The notes: generated by a model not told the origin, from the letters alone. DNA of 64,000 bases from Aciduliprofundum sp. MAR08-339 (GCF_000327505.1 NC_019942.1:1054001-1118000); one strand, 5' to 3'; shown: positions 19,112 to 29,273, counted from the stretch's first letter. Numbers and translations are program-made.

Positions 19112-20506
19112 TTAAACCTGTCCCACTGCCAGGAATTTATCTTTTTTTCTTATAACTATACCCTTCTGCACAAGTTCCTCAAATATCCTTTCTGCATTTC
19201 TGAATATCCCCCTCTCCTCCAGTTTTCTTTCAAAGTAGAAGAAGTCCCAGCCCTCTGGACGGAGAACGTTGAGTTCCCATAGGATTCGGTTTATGGCTCT
19301 TTCAAATCTCCTTTTCTCGCTGAGTGCAGATATCTCACTCCTGAGCCTATCCTGTAATGCATCCTCTATTCTCTCAAAAAGAATGGTGTAGATATTCAGC
19401 ACCTTTCCCAGGGGATCACCCATGCCCAGTCTCTCCCAGGAGTTTATCAACCTTCCGATGTGCTCCCCAAATCCGTTCACATCAGAAATGTCCATAAGTA
19501 TTCCCATCTTCATAGCCTCTGAGAGCAGGGGAAATTCGGAGTCAATCTTTCTCATAATTCTCTCCTTCATCGGGATTATTGCATTTATGTCTATTTCTGG
19601 CTGAATAACATGCCTGTGCAGTACGTAGGTGGCTATGTCAAGGGAGTATTCGCGAAGTTCAGAATCATCCACCTGCACCTCTTCCCTATAAGGTATGAAG
19701 GCAAGTTCTGCAGAGTTGATCAGATTTTCCATTTTTACTGTGGCATCTGTTATTGCACTCTTCTCCCATTCCCTCCCTCTCCGGGTCTCGTAAAACTTTG
19801 CCGCTTTGCTGCTCTTCATCTTCTCGTACTTTATTCTCAGAGCGCTTCTGATGCTCACCTTCAGCGGCTCTTCGTATATCAGTTCCACCCTCATTGAATT
19901 CTTCGTTAAAATGGGGTTGAGCCCCTTTACAATGCTCTCAATATCCTTAAAATTTGAAGCGTAATTCTCGGATAGGGGGGTGAGAAGCGATACTGTGCAT
20001 CCTCCAATTCTCGTTAGATAATTACCAGACGACATAAAGAAGGAAAGCATCACATCCCTGGTGGATTCTGCGAATGCCATGTCAAATACGTTGTATATTT
20101 TCCCACCGTCCAAGGAGGGAGCGTCACCGATCAGATACTTCTCCACCTGCATTTTTCTCGCATCTTCCACAAGCAGAAATCTTCCGTGGAGTGGAGAAAA
20201 CTGGGATAGGTCGTATACCCTTCCCTCCACAAAACCGAATGAAAAGTTGAGTTTTACCCAGTGGGGTATGAGAACTGGCATAACTGGGTAACCATTTTGT
20301 GGAAATGGGGTTATGCCCTTGATTGTAAAATCACCAATCTTGGGAGACAGGGACCTCCAGAGAAGGTCTCTTATGTGCTGTGCATTCGGAACTCTGACTA
20401 TGAAACCTTCAAAGCTGCGATGCTCTCCAATTTTCAAAGTACCTCCCAAAAATTTCGATTTGAGTTTTTCCGGAAGAGGAGTTGGTAGAATGTAATCCTC
20501 TATCAT
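19112..20506 (-). CDS. Uncharacterised 464-residue protein
   Basis: I do not recognise this family. The N-terminal 130 residues look beta-rich (VKLNFSFGFVEGRVYDLS), possibly an OB-like or beta-barrel domain. The middle is mixed; residues 230-400 are mostly helical with charged patches (RRGREWEKSAITDA). The last 70 residues (FYFERKLEERGIFRNAERIFEELVQKGIV) look like a winged helix. No catalytic motif is obvious and no membrane segment is present. It overlaps the small gene upstream by 4 nt, and its stop abuts DUF357 downstream of herA. A role in DNA metabolism is only a guess from the neighbours. Confidence 0.6.
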   Translation of the reverse strand: MIEDYILPTPLPEKLKSKFLGGTLKIGEHRSFEGFIVRVPNAQHIRDLLWRSLSPKIGDFTIKGITPFPQNGYPVMPVLIPHWVKLNFSFGFVEGRVYDLSQFSPLHGRFLLVEDARKMQVEKYLIGDAPSLDGGKIYNVFDMAFAESTRDVMLSFFMSSGNYLTRIGGCTVSLLTPLSENYASNFKDIESIVKGLNPILTKNSMRVELIYEEPLKVSIRSALRIKYEKMKSSKAAKFYETRRGREWEKSAITDATVKMENLINSAELAFIPYREEVQVDDSELREYSLDIATYVLHRHVIQPEIDINAIIPMKERIMRKIDSEFPLLSEAMKMGILMDISDVNGFGEHIGRLINSWERLGMGDPLGKVLNIYTILFERIEDALQDRLRSEISALSEKRRFERAINRILWELNVLRPEGWDFFYFERKLEERGIFRNAERIFEELVQKGIVIRKKDKFLAVGQV

Positions 20507-20751
20507 CTGTACACGCTGTACTTGTAAAGCAGGTCTATCAATCTTTTCGCCAGTTTTTCGTCTATAACACCTTCATCCTTCTTCTTCAGAATGTACTCCT
20601 TTGCTTCCCTTATTCCCTGATTTGATGCCTTTGCGTATATGCTACCCTTGAGAGAACCCTGCACACCCTCGGGAAGCTCCTTGAGTGCCTGACCCAGCAT
20701 GTAGCGAAACTCGAAGTCCTTTCTCATATTCAGTTTTCTTATCTTCTTCAC
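20503..20751 (-). CDS. Small uncharacterised helical protein
   Basis: About 82 residues, basic and helical (MRKDFEFRYMLGQAL, KGSIYAKASNQGIREAKEY). I use GTG 20751, 26 nt downstream of a TATA-like box (CTTATATTATC on the minus strand, 20782-20772), as a leaderless start; a TTG at 20802 inside purF is the alternative. It overlaps the 464-residue protein by 4 nt (ATGA), so the two are translationally coupled and probably act together. Function unknown. Confidence 0.5.
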   Translation of the reverse strand: MKKIRKLNMRKDFEFRYMLGQALKELPEGVQGSLKGSIYAKASNQGIREAKEYILKKKDEGVIDEKLAKRLIDLLYKYSVYR

Positions 20752-20788
20752 GGCATACCCATGGTCTACGGGATAATATAAGTTGTGG

Positions 20789-22198
20789 TCAGAACTCCTC
20801 AAGATCGCTCTGGAACCTTATCTTCTCTCCATCAATGGGTACCGGGTACTCTCCCGTCAGGCACCCTAGGCAGATATCCTCCCTTGGCAGTCCTATCGCC
20901 TTCACGAGCCCATCAATGCTTATGTATCCAAGAGAGTCTGCTCCTATGACCCTTCTTATCTCTTCCACACTCTTTCCGGCGGCTATGAATTGCTCACGCG
21001 TTTTCATATCAATGCCAAGATAGCAGGGTGCGATTATGGGAGGGGAGCCTATGCGGACATGCACTTCCTTTGCTCCTGCATCCTTCAGCATCCTCACGAT
21101 TTTTCGCATGGTGTTTCCCCGTACTATGCTATCGTCCACAAGCACAATTCTCTTTCCATCCACAACAGATTTAACGGGACTGAGTTTCATATTTATTTCC
21201 ATCACCCTTGTTTCCTGGGATGGAAGAATGAAGGTGCGCTCCACGTATCTGTTCTTCATAAGTCCCTCTGCGTAGGGGATACCGCTTCCTTCAGAGAATC
21301 CCAGGGCATGGGCTCTTCCGGAATCGGGAACGGGAACAACCACATCTGCATTTGCGGGATGTTCCTTTGCAAGAATATGCCCAATTCTGCGACGTACATC
21401 GTAAACCAGTTGCCCATCAATTATGCTATCGGCCCTTGCAAAGTAAACATACTCAAACATGCAGTGAGCGTAATGTTGTTTCCTGAATACATGGTGGCTT
21501 ACAAAACCATCTTCTCTTATCTCAACAATCTCTCCCGGCTGCACATCTCTGGTGAATGTGCCACCTATGGCATGGAACGCGGTGCTTTCAGATGCAACCC
21601 CGAATCCTCCGTTTATCTCCCCCAGTGCAAGTGGCCTGATTCCAAAGGGGTCCCGAATGGCAAACAGGCGGCTGTCTATGAGAATGACAAGGGAGAAGGA
21701 TCCCTTAAGCATCCGAACCATGTTCTTCAAACTCTCAATTACATCGTGCTTGCTCAACTCGTAGGCAAGTAATCTGGCTATGATTTCGCTGTCTGCCTTT
21801 GTCACAAATGCAGAACCTGCCCTTCCCAAAAAATCCTGCAGTTCCCGGACATTCACTATTTCCCCATTGTGCGCCACTGCGATCCTGTACTCCTTCGTGT
21901 AAATTTTTATGGGCTGGGCGTTCTCCTCTATTGAACCTCCTGTGGTGGAGTACCTTACATGCCCAATACCCACTTTACCTCTCAGATGATTCAGAATCTG
22001 AGAATTGAAAACCTCGTGAACTAGTCCCATCCCCCTGTGTATAAGAATATCCTCGTTGGCGTATGTGGCTATGCCCGCGCTCTCCTGACCCCTATGTTGA
22101 AGAGCGCGAAGGGAAAAATAAAGCAGTTGAGAAACATCAAATTTGGAAACAAAACCTGCTATCCCGCAGTACTCATTTCTTCTTTTTAGCCCACGCAT
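20789..22198 (-). CDS. purF: Amidophosphoribosyltransferase PurF
   Basis: About 469 residues. The glutaminase domain starts with the nucleophile in EYCGIAGF; from ATG 22198 the Cys is residue 11, giving a 10-residue propeptide as expected for the self-processing Ntn class. [14 protein letters not shown] follows. The phosphoribosyltransferase domain has [16 protein letters not shown] (PRPP-binding motif), and there are late Cys residues ([13 protein letters not shown]) typical of the Fe-S-containing class. It makes phosphoribosylamine, the first purine-synthesis step. The start is inside the last 26 nt of the eL37 gene, so LSm-eL37-purF appears to be one operon. Confidence 0.95.
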   Translation of the reverse strand: MRGLKRRNEYCGIAGFVSKFDVSQLLYFSLRALQHRGQESAGIATYANEDILIHRGMGLVHEVFNSQILNHLRGKVGIGHVRYSTTGGSIEENAQPIKIYTKEYRIAVAHNGEIVNVRELQDFLGRAGSAFVTKADSEIIARLLAYELSKHDVIESLKNMVRMLKGSFSLVILIDSRLFAIRDPFGIRPLALGEINGGFGVASESTAFHAIGGTFTRDVQPGEIVEIREDGFVSHHVFRKQHYAHCMFEYVYFARADSIIDGQLVYDVRRRIGHILAKEHPANADVVVPVPDSGRAHALGFSEGSGIPYAEGLMKNRYVERTFILPSQETRVMEINMKLSPVKSVVDGKRIVLVDDSIVRGNTMRKIVRMLKDAGAKEVHVRIGSPPIIAPCYLGIDMKTREQFIAAGKSVEEIRRVIGADSLGYISIDGLVKAIGLPREDICLGCLTGEYPVPIDGEKIRFQSDLEEF

Positions 22199-22340
22199 AG
22201 GAGCGCATTCTTGGGGCAGGATAGCCACAGTGGGAGCACCTCTTTGTATGCACGTTATAGGTTTTGTGTCCGCATCTTCTGCACACTATGTGTGTGGGCG
22301 TTCTGTTTCGCTTACCCTTTGATGCTGTACCTTTCGTCAT
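22173..22340 (-). CDS. rpl37e: Large ribosomal subunit protein eL37
   Basis: A 55-residue gene read directly from the sequence. The protein starts [19 protein letters not shown] and has two zinc-binding pairs, CRRCG and CSHCG, followed by [16 protein letters not shown]. This is the full eL37 pattern. The ATG at 22340 follows GAGGTGAGC. It sits 11 nt after the LSm gene, the common archaeal LSm-eL37 pair, and its last 26 nt overlap the purF start. Confidence 0.95.
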   Translation of the reverse strand: MTKGTASKGKRNRTPTHIVCRRCGHKTYNVHTKRCSHCGYPAPRMRSYAWAKKKK

Positions 22341-22351
22341 TTTTGCTCACC

Positions 22352-22579
22352 TCAAGGTGGAGATATGTAAATTACATTATCTCCTCTCACGATCACAACG
22401 TTATGCACGCCTTTGGATTCTCCATTTATTATTTCTTCCACATTTTTCAGCACGAGATTGAGATGCTGGTCGTATCCATCCAGCACTCCACGATACTCTT
22501 TATTGCCCTTCATCGCGACAAGCACGGGCTTGTTGAGGCTTTCGTGGAGAACATGCAGAGGTTTCAGTTGTTCTGTCAT
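22352..22579 (-). CDS. Archaeal Sm-like protein (LSm/SmAP)
   Basis: About 75 residues with the two Sm motifs: Sm1 around KPVLVAMKGNKEYRGVLDGYDQHLNLVL and Sm2 IVRGDNVIYI (key residues VRGDNV). It forms heptameric rings that bind U-rich RNA. I prefer ATG 22579 over the GTG at 22588; the TATA-like TTTAAATA is about 30 nt further upstream. It is first in the LSm-eL37-purF operon. Confidence 0.92.
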   Translation of the reverse strand: MTEQLKPLHVLHESLNKPVLVAMKGNKEYRGVLDGYDQHLNLVLKNVEEIINGESKGVHNVVIVRGDNVIYISPP

Positions 22580-22675
22580 CTTTACCACTACGCCCCTTTA
22601 TTTAATTCCCATATTTAAATTTTGGCTTGGGCGCAACGCCAAATTTATATATCCCCTCATTATTTCCGTTTTTGG

Positions 22676-22748
22676 GCAGGCGTAGTGTAGTCTGGCAGCA
22701 CAAGGGCCTTCCAAGCCCTTAGCCCGGGTTCAAATCCCGGCGCCTGCA
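22676..22748 (+). tRNA. tRNA-Gly (TCC)
   Basis: A 73-nt cloverleaf: acceptor GCAGGCG/CGCCTGC, anticodon stem AGGGC/GCCCT with loop CTTCCAA (anticodon TCC, reads GGA), T-arm with GGTTCAAATCC. There is no intron. A TATA-like TTTATATA (about 22643-22650) lies upstream. CCA is not encoded. Confidence 0.95.
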
Positions 22749-22852
22749 CTATTTCAAAACCCTTACTTTTAGTAAATTTGTTTTTATGTAGATCCCAATT
22801 CACAAGCAACGGGTAAGGCTAGGTATGCTCGCATCATCAAATAATTTTTTAA

Positions 22853-23275
22853 TTATATGTCAAACAGAACCTTGGCACATCCCCTTTCCGGATCTACTTT
22901 CAATTCATGATAGGTGACGGCCTTTATCTCAGTCTTTATTCCATGCTTTTTCTTCCTGTACGGTTCGCCCCAGCAGGTTGCATCCAGACGATATCCGTCC
23001 TTGAGTTTTTTTATTCTCACATCAAATTTTCCCATAACGAAGAGTTCTGTGGAGAATACGTAGAGCAGTTCGGAGAGCCAGTCAACCATGAGATCCTCCA
23101 GGGTTGGTGATGATACGGATACCCTGTACCTCCCCGCATGTTGAATTCTTTCAGCATTTAAAATTATGTCAAACATTGCGTACGCGGCCTTCTCAAAGAG
23201 TTCTTCCAGTGTTTTCCCACGCACGATTATGCCCACGTCTGCTGTGTGGTCAAAGATTTCATAATCGTATTCCAC
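22853..23275 (-). CDS. Archease
   Basis: The 140-residue protein starts (GTG) EYDYEIFDHTADVGI and has LVDWLSELLYVFSTELFV-type core and the ending AVTYHELKVDPERG; DHTADVGI and the calcium-binding acidic residues are the archease hallmarks. Archease activates the RNA ligase RtcB in tRNA splicing. This fits the intron-containing tRNA-Trp at 30.2 kb, whose exons need joining. Leaderless: a TATA-like AATTTAAATT lies about 25 nt upstream. RtcB is not in the window. Confidence 0.93.
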   Translation of the reverse strand: MEYDYEIFDHTADVGIIVRGKTLEELFEKAAYAMFDIILNAERIQHAGRYRVSVSSPTLEDLMVDWLSELLYVFSTELFVMGKFDVRIKKLKDGYRLDATCWGEPYRKKKHGIKTEIKAVTYHELKVDPERGCAKVLFDI

Positions 23276-23363
23276 ACCGGGAAAAGCGAAATGTAGAATT
23301 TAAATTTTTCTTAGGGCTAATATTTATTAGAGAGAACCATTTCCCCAATTAAGGTGTGGAAAA

Positions 23364-24584
23364 ATGGACAGCGAGGAGGCACGGAAAAAATACGAGTTTC
23401 GGAGGTATCTGGAGGAACTTGAGAAATACGAGGGTAGAGGCACCGAGCTCATATCCGTTTACGTACCTCCAAAGCGCCCCATTTCGGATGTGATAGCATA
23501 CCTGCGGGATGAGTATGGAACCTCGGCAAATATAAAGAGCAAAACCACACGAAAGAATGTTATGAGCGCAATTGAGAGCATAATGTCTCGCTTGAAGTAC
23601 TTCAAGATGCCCCCTCCAAACGGTCTGGTGGTTTTTGTGGGACATGTCATAAAGCGAGGGGATCAGACCGAGATGGTTTCATACGTTTTTGAGCCTCCAG
23701 AGCCAGTGCAGTCCTTTATTTATAAATGTGATTCTAAATTCTATCTTGAGCCCCTGAAGGCAATGCTGGGGGATAAGGACATATACGGGCTTCTGGTCAT
23801 AGACAGGAAGGAAGCCACCATTGGATTTCTGAAGGGCACCAGAATTGAGGTTGTGAAGCATCTGGATAGCATGGTTCCCAGCAAGCATCACCAGGGAGGG
23901 CAGTCATCGCGAAGATTTGAGAGACTCATAGAACTTGCCGTGCACGAATTTTTCAAGAAGGTTGGAGACAAGGCCAACGAGGTATTCCTCGCCGAAGAAA
24001 GGCTCAAGGGCATACTTGTCGGTGGTCCAGGAGGCACGAAGGATAGTTTTCTAAAGGGTGATTACCTGCATCATGAACTTAAAAAGAAGATAATTGAGGT
24101 TTTTGATGTGGGTTATACAGACGAGTATGGACTACATGAACTCGTGGAAAAGGCATCAACCACGCTGAAAAACCTTGAGGTTTTCCGTGAGAGGCAATTG
24201 CTTCAGAGATTTTTCAAGGAGATCAGAAAGCCCGATGGGGGACTGGCTCTTTACGGAGAGATGGAAGTTCGTGAGGCTCTTGAGCGTGGTGCTGTGGATG
24301 TGCTTCTTATCTCCGATAGTTTGAGAAGATACAGGGTTACCTGGAAATGCCCCCAGTGTGGGTATGAAATAAAGGAAACTGTGAAGGGCGCGATTCCAGA
24401 AAAAACATGTCCAAACTGCGGTTCAGTAATGGACACGGTGGAAAAAAAGGACCTGATAGAGGAGTACTACGATATAGCAGAGCAGTTCAACACTCAGGTT
24501 GAACTCATCTCCGATGAAAGTGAAGAGGGAAAAATATTTTCAAAGGCTTTTGGTGGTATAGCCGCAATACTGCGCTATCGCTGA
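23364..24584 (+). CDS. prf1: Peptide chain release factor aRF1
   Basis: The 406-residue factor has NIKS (56-59) for stop-codon recognition, GGQ (178-180) for peptide release, and a zinc ribbon in the C-terminal domain (CPQCG...CPNCG, about 332-352). It reads all three stop codons and acts with aIF/EF1A-family GTPase. AGGTG precedes the ATG. It is divergent from archease and convergent with the PRC-barrel gene (abutting stops). Confidence 0.97.
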   Translation: MDSEEARKKYEFRRYLEELEKYEGRGTELISVYVPPKRPISDVIAYLRDEYGTSANIKSKTTRKNVMSAIESIMSRLKYFKMPPPNGLVVFVGHVIKRGDQTEMVSYVFEPPEPVQSFIYKCDSKFYLEPLKAMLGDKDIYGLLVIDRKEATIGFLKGTRIEVVKHLDSMVPSKHHQGGQSSRRFERLIELAVHEFFKKVGDKANEVFLAEERLKGILVGGPGGTKDSFLKGDYLHHELKKKIIEVFDVGYTDEYGLHELVEKASTTLKNLEVFRERQLLQRFFKEIRKPDGGLALYGEMEVREALERGAVDVLLISDSLRRYRVTWKCPQCGYEIKETVKGAIPEKTCPNCGSVMDTVEKKDLIEEYYDIAEQFNTQVELISDESEEGKIFSKAFGGIAAILRYR

Positions 24585-24827
24585 TTATTTTTTAAGGGTA
24601 AGTACAACCACATCCCGTACAGAGCGCATTGTCTGGAACGGCATTATCAACCTGCCCTGGGCATCCTTTTTGAATCCCCTTGCATCAAAATCTTCAGCGG
24701 GAATTATCAGCATGTGCATTATTTTGCCCGTCTCCGTGTCTATCACGAAATTGTCAATGGTTCCGAGAATCATCCCGTCATCCGTCATGGCAGTTTTTCC
24801 TCTCAATTCCGTTACGAACTTCTTCAT
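24585..24827 (-). CDS. PRC-barrel domain protein
   Basis: The 80-residue protein is a single PRC-barrel (LRGKTAMTDDGMILGTIDNFVIDTETG, key features GK...GxxLGxIxDxxxD pattern). Such small archaeal proteins are common; roles in RNA metabolism or as adaptors have been suggested but not shown here. It lies 9 nt after the VAT/CDC48 stop on the same strand, so it may be co-transcribed. Confidence 0.85.
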   Translation of the reverse strand: MKKFVTELRGKTAMTDDGMILGTIDNFVIDTETGKIMHMLIIPAEDFDARGFKKDAQGRLIMPFQTMRSVRDVVVLTLKK

Positions 24828-24836
24828 ATTACCACC

Positions 24837-27053
24837 TCACGAGTAGTAGCCCAAATCCTCCTTTTTGGTTTTAACACCCTTACTCAACTCTAACCCAATG
24901 TTTTCGTAGTATTTTATTGTTTCTTTGTCCAGAGAGGGATGTACTATTTTCAGCGCCTCTTCAAAGTGTTTCATGCCAACCTTTTCACTATCTTCCCTTA
25001 TGGCAGCCATTCCAGCCTCCCTGCACAGATTTTCCAGATCCGCTCCCGTGTAGAATTCCGTCTCTCCTGCAATTTTCTCCAGTGATACATCTTCGGAAAG
25101 GGGCATGTTGCGGGTATGAACCTTTAAAATTTCAAGCCTAGCCTTCTCATCTGGAGGGGGTATGTAGACTATCCTGTCTATTCTTCCGGGCCTGAGTAAT
25201 GCAGGGTCCACAATATCTGGGCGATTCGTAGCCGCAATGACAACCACACCCTCCATTTTTGTGAGCCCGTCCATGGAGGTTAGAAGTTGATTCACAATTC
25301 TCTCGGTCACGCCGGAACCCGCGTAGTAACCGCGGCGGGGGGCAATGGAGTCTATCTCATCGAGAAAGACTATGCAGGGTGAGGATTGCTTTGCCTTTTT
25401 GAAGATCTCCCTTATGGCCTTCTCACTCTCGCCAACCCACTTGCTCATGACCTCTGGCCCCTTTATGCTTATGAAATTTGCCTCACTCTCGGTGGCGACT
25501 GCCTTGGCCAGCAGGGTTTTTCCTGTGCCCGGGGGACCGTAGAGAAGCACACCCTTGGAGGGTCTTATCCCCATCTCCTTGAATTTCTGTGGCTCCTTTA
25601 GGGGCAGTTCAATGGCCTCCTTCAGTACCCTTTTTGCCTCCTCCAGATCACCTATCTCATCCCAGTGGACGGAGGGTATTTCGATCATAACCTCACGCAG
25701 AACACTGGGCTCTATCTCCTTAAGTGCCTCTTTGAAATCCTCCCTCTTTACCTTCATATTTTCAAGGATCTCGGTGGGTACGGGCTTATCCAGATCTATC
25801 TGGGGAAGGTATCTGCGAAGCGCTTTCATGGCAGCCTCCCTTGCAAGCGCAGCAAGATCTGCACCCACAAATCCGTGGGTGAGCTCTGCAAGTTCTTCAA
25901 GCAGCTTATCTCTATCTTCAGGAGTGCCCTCAATTGGCATACCTCTTGTGTGAATTTGAAGAATCTCCTTTCTTCCCTTCTTGTCAGGTATACCAATTTC
26001 AATTTCTCTGTCAAACCTGCCAGGCCTGCGCAGGGCGGGGTCTATGGCATCTATCCTGTTTGTTGCTCCTATAACAATTATGTGCCCCCTCCTGCTCAAA
26101 CCATCCATAAGTGTTAGAAGCTGGGCAACCACCCTTCTCTCAACCTCACCTGTTACCTCCTCCCTCTTTGGAGCGATACTGTCAATCTCGTCAATGAATA
26201 TTATGCTTGGTGCATTTTTCTGAGCCTTTTGGAAGATATCCCTCAACCTTTGCTCACTCTGTCCATAGAACTTGCTCATTATCTCAGGCCCGTTTATGGC
26301 GTAAAAATTCGCATTGCTTTCATTGGCCACTGCCTTTGCTATGAGAGTTTTTCCCGTGCCCGGGGGACCGTAGAGAAGCACACCCTTGGGAGGCTCAATT
26401 CCCAATCTTTCAAACAGTTCTGGATGTTTCAGAGGTAACTCGATCATCTCTCGAACCTTCTGAAGTTCGCTCTCCAGTCCTCCTATGTCCTCGTAGGTAA
26501 CGTGCTCAAGCTCCTCCTCCATCTCGGTGGGTGGTTCCTCTCTCACCTCTATGACTGTCTGTACTCCCACCTGAACAACCTTCTTTCCCGGCAGGGTTTT
26601 TACAACCTGAAAAAGTATGCCTGTGCGCCCCATGAGGGTTATGTTAGGTACAACTATCTCATCCCCCTCAACCAGGGGTCTTTTGAGCAGAACCCTTCTT
26701 ATAAACTCGCCTATGCCCTCCCCGAATCTGAGTCTCTGGTTTTTCCCGATAAGTGGAGCAATCACAATTTTTTCGGCCTCAACGGGTTCGGCCTTTCTGA
26801 CGCGAACCTTATCACCAACGGTGACCTTGGCATTGCGTCTTATGTGTCCATCTATCCTTATTATTCCGCGGCCCTCATCCTCCTGCTTGGCCCTGAAAAC
26901 CCTCGCGACTGTTACCCGTTTTCCTTCAATCTCTATTACATCACCTACCTCCAGACCAAGCATGAGGCGTGATGAGGTATCCAACCTCGCTCTTCCGAGA
27001 CCGACATCCATCTGTGGAGCCTCTGCAACTCTGAGTATGAGTTCCTTTTCCAT
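24837..27053 (-). CDS. vat: CDC48/VCP-like AAA ATPase (VAT)
   Basis: About 738 residues with the N-terminal double-psi barrel and four-stranded domain (1-180) and two AAA modules, each with GPPGTGKT (first at 229-236, second near 505) and [20 protein letters not shown]. It unfolds proteins for the proteasome and remodels complexes. ATG 27053 begins the usual N-domain ([18 protein letters not shown]); a TTG at 27092 is the longer alternative. The end is GYYS, compatible with an HbYX-type proteasome tail. The genome thus carries both PAN and VAT with possible docking tails. Confidence 0.96.
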   Translation of the reverse strand: MEKELILRVAEAPQMDVGLGRARLDTSSRLMLGLEVGDVIEIEGKRVTVARVFRAKQEDEGRGIIRIDGHIRRNAKVTVGDKVRVRKAEPVEAEKIVIAPLIGKNQRLRFGEGIGEFIRRVLLKRPLVEGDEIVVPNITLMGRTGILFQVVKTLPGKKVVQVGVQTVIEVREEPPTEMEEELEHVTYEDIGGLESELQKVREMIELPLKHPELFERLGIEPPKGVLLYGPPGTGKTLIAKAVANESNANFYAINGPEIMSKFYGQSEQRLRDIFQKAQKNAPSIIFIDEIDSIAPKREEVTGEVERRVVAQLLTLMDGLSRRGHIIVIGATNRIDAIDPALRRPGRFDREIEIGIPDKKGRKEILQIHTRGMPIEGTPEDRDKLLEELAELTHGFVGADLAALAREAAMKALRRYLPQIDLDKPVPTEILENMKVKREDFKEALKEIEPSVLREVMIEIPSVHWDEIGDLEEAKRVLKEAIELPLKEPQKFKEMGIRPSKGVLLYGPPGTGKTLLAKAVATESEANFISIKGPEVMSKWVGESEKAIREIFKKAKQSSPCIVFLDEIDSIAPRRGYYAGSGVTERIVNQLLTSMDGLTKMEGVVVIAATNRPDIVDPALLRPGRIDRIVYIPPPDEKARLEILKVHTRNMPLSEDVSLEKIAGETEFYTGADLENLCREAGMAAIREDSEKVGMKHFEEALKIVHPSLDKETIKYYENIGLELSKGVKTKKEDLGYYS

Positions 27054-27088
27054 GGGGCACGCAAACTCCGAAGAGTTAATAAACTTTT

Positions 27089-27760
27089 TCAATCGTTGTT
27101 CTTGGGCATGTACCTGTACAGGATATTTGCGAAAACTGGCAGATTTCTGGACTGTATGAACACCCTTCCTGGGCCCTCAAACTCGGTGAGCAGGTACTCT
27201 CCACCGAAAAGGAAGGATTTCAACTTTCCAAATTTGCGCAATCTGAATTGCATTCCGGCGTCAAAGGCTGCCAGATGAATGTTGTCTATCAGCAGATGCT
27301 CTCCGGGTTTCAGCTCAATCACATCCACACCACCGAAGGTTGCAAGCCACACCTTTCCGATGCCTTCAAGTTTGAACCAGAACATTCCACCGGGCGTGAA
27401 TATGCCTCTGAATCCTGTGAATTTCACTCCAAACTGCAACCCTGTGCTGGCAAGATAGTTCGTGTCTGAAACGTACAGGGGTTTTGACACATCAATTTCC
27501 ATGATGTCTCCCGGCAATCCGGGTGCAAATACAACGTAACCCTCGCTGCCCTCCGCATAGTATGTGTTCATAAAAAGTGTTTGCTTGGTCAGTATCTTCC
27601 GCGCAAGTCCCTTCAAAAATCCTCCACCTGTGGTTGTTTTAACCCCTATGTTTGAGGACATGTACACCATGGCTCCGGCCTCGGCGGTCACACTCTCTCC
27701 GGGGGAGAGATGAACCTTCAGTTCTGCAAATGCAGGTTTGTGCAAAATCTCGCTCTTCAT
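27089..27760 (-). CDS. AIM24/TIGR00266 family protein
   Basis: The 223-residue beta-rich protein has the family features [18 protein letters not shown] near residue 17, [17 protein letters not shown] and the glycine-rich ending [20 protein letters not shown]. The family (DUF124/AIM24) has a tryptophan RNA-binding attenuator-like fold; its biochemical function is unknown. It lies upstream of vat on the same strand with 35 nt between and is divergent from the metallophosphoesterase. Confidence 0.85.
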   Translation of the reverse strand: MKSEILHKPAFAELKVHLSPGESVTAEAGAMVYMSSNIGVKTTTGGGFLKGLARKILTKQTLFMNTYYAEGSEGYVVFAPGLPGDIMEIDVSKPLYVSDTNYLASTGLQFGVKFTGFRGIFTPGGMFWFKLEGIGKVWLATFGGVDVIELKPGEHLLIDNIHLAAFDAGMQFRLRKFGKLKSFLFGGEYLLTEFEGPGRVFIQSRNLPVFANILYRYMPKNND

Positions 27761-27832
27761 TTTTATCCCCGTAACCCATGAGAATTGGCCTATTAATCTT
27801 TTTCCAACGTTAATTTTATTTTAACCCTGGGC

Positions 27833-28513
27833 ATGGCTTTCATGATGCTCGCTCTTATTTCGGACATACATGGCAATCTTCCAGCCCTCAAGGTTGTGCT
27901 TGAAGAGATTGGAGAGGCCGATTTGATTCTCTGTGCAGGGGATGTTGTTGGGTACAATCCATGGCCCAATGAGGTGATATGGGAGATAAGGAAAAGAGAT
28001 ATTCAATGTATCCGTGGAAACCATGATCGTGCCGTCATATACGATGATTATTCCCGTTTCAATACCTATGCAGCCATGGCAGGGGCGTGGACCCGGAGTG
28101 TACTCACCAGGGTGAACCTTGAGTATCTTTACTCCCTTAAGGACAGTATGCTTGTTGAATATGAGGGAAGGAGAATTGCAGTTCACCACGGGGCACCATT
28201 TGACGAGGATTACTACGTGTACCCTGAGGATGCCGGTGAGAGTTTGCTTCGGTACGAGAATCCCGATATGCTCGTGCTGGGCCACACCCATGTACCCTTC
28301 GTTAAGAAATTTGAAAATGGGGTTATAATAAACCCTGGAAGTGTGGGACAGCCAAGGGATGGAGATCCCAGAGCGTCCTTTGCCATCGTGGACCTTGATA
28401 ATGGGGTCTACGAGATAAGGCGGGTGGAGTATCCAATAGACGAGGTTTACAATGCCATTATTGAAAATGATCTGCCACCCATTTTGGGAGAGAGGCTTTA
28501 CCTAGGCTACTGA
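27833..28513 (+). CDS. Calcineurin-like metallophosphoesterase
   Basis: The 226-residue protein has DIHGN (metal ligands D and H), CAGDVVGYNPWPNEV, RGNHDRAV and GHTHVPF, with INPGSVGQPRDGDPRASF near the end, so all canonical ligands are present. It belongs to the YfcE/DR1281-like phosphodiesterase group; substrate unknown. Three in-frame ATGs (27833, 27842, 27845) are possible. The TATA-like TTTTATTTTA (about 27813-27822) would put a leaderless start at 27842 or 27845. Its end overlaps the convergent membrane protein by 7 nt. Confidence 0.87.
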   Translation: MAFMMLALISDIHGNLPALKVVLEEIGEADLILCAGDVVGYNPWPNEVIWEIRKRDIQCIRGNHDRAVIYDDYSRFNTYAAMAGAWTRSVLTRVNLEYLYSLKDSMLVEYEGRRIAVHHGAPFDEDYYVYPEDAGESLLRYENPDMLVLGHTHVPFVKKFENGVIINPGSVGQPRDGDPRASFAIVDLDNGVYEIRRVEYPIDEVYNAIIENDLPPILGERLYLGY

Positions 28514-29241
28514 TTTTTCTTTTTCATCTTCTCTTTGACTCTCCTTTCAAGGTACCTGTACTTGCCCTTGAGTTGATATGCGTATTCCTCCTTTTTTCCT
28601 ATCTTTCCCTCCTCGTGTAAATAGGTGTAAAATGCTGCTATTCCCACAAGGGTTGTTATTCCAATGAGCACGTAGAGTATCCAGAGTAAACTGCTCTTAA
28701 CGCTGAAGGAAGAATCGGGTATTATGCCATCCACCCTCTCGCCGAGCACCTGTGAGAGATAGTTTAGGTTAATGGTGTGGTTCTCAGTTGCCCGGTTCCA
28801 TTCTTCCTTGGAGAAATACCCGGGAGACCACATTTTGTACGTGGTCCCGTTGTATTTGAAGAACAGGGAAAATCTCACAAAGTACACGCCATCGGGAGTG
28901 CCTGAGAAGGTTTTAATGTGAAATGCTACAGGTATGATTTCTTTTGAATTGATATCTCCAAGATTTATTGTGTAGTTAACACTACCGGATTCTTCTATAA
29001 CAGGAGGATCCTTTATTTTCCATATGCTCTTTGCCTCCTGCTCGGTGGCCCACATGTAAATTGTTACGTGCAGCACACAGTTTTTCATAGTAGCAACGTA
29101 CCTGTTCTCTATTGTGAAATTGAACTTTCCGGTATGGCCGGGCTCAATCACGGGAGTGGTAAAATTATCAAAATTGGGTACATGAGCAGGAGAACTCACG
29201 TAGGTGAGCATAAGAGCCAGGAGTATAACGGTGAATCTCAT
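28507..29241 (-). CDS. Secreted-domain membrane-anchored protein
   Basis: The 244-residue protein has a signal peptide (about 1-18, ending near SSPAHVP), an extracytoplasmic beta-sandwich-like region with several N-glycosylation-type sequons (NFT, NYT, NGT, NHT), one membrane helix (about 184-206, LLWILYVLIGITTLVGIAAF) and a basic cytoplasmic tail rich in Lys/Arg. The pattern IEPGHTGKFNFTIEN resembles archaeal CARDB/Ig-like surface domains. No enzyme motif is seen. Function unknown. Confidence 0.65.
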   Translation of the reverse strand: MRFTVILLALMLTYVSSPAHVPNFDNFTTPVIEPGHTGKFNFTIENRYVATMKNCVLHVTIYMWATEQEAKSIWKIKDPPVIEESGSVNYTINLGDINSKEIIPVAFHIKTFSGTPDGVYFVRFSLFFKYNGTTYKMWSPGYFSKEEWNRATENHTINLNYLSQVLGERVDGIIPDSSFSVKSSLLWILYVLIGITTLVGIAAFYTYLHEEGKIGKKEEYAYQLKGKYRYLERRVKEKMKKKNQ

Positions 29242-29273
29242 TTAAATCCCTATATTTTGCATAATTTTAAACT

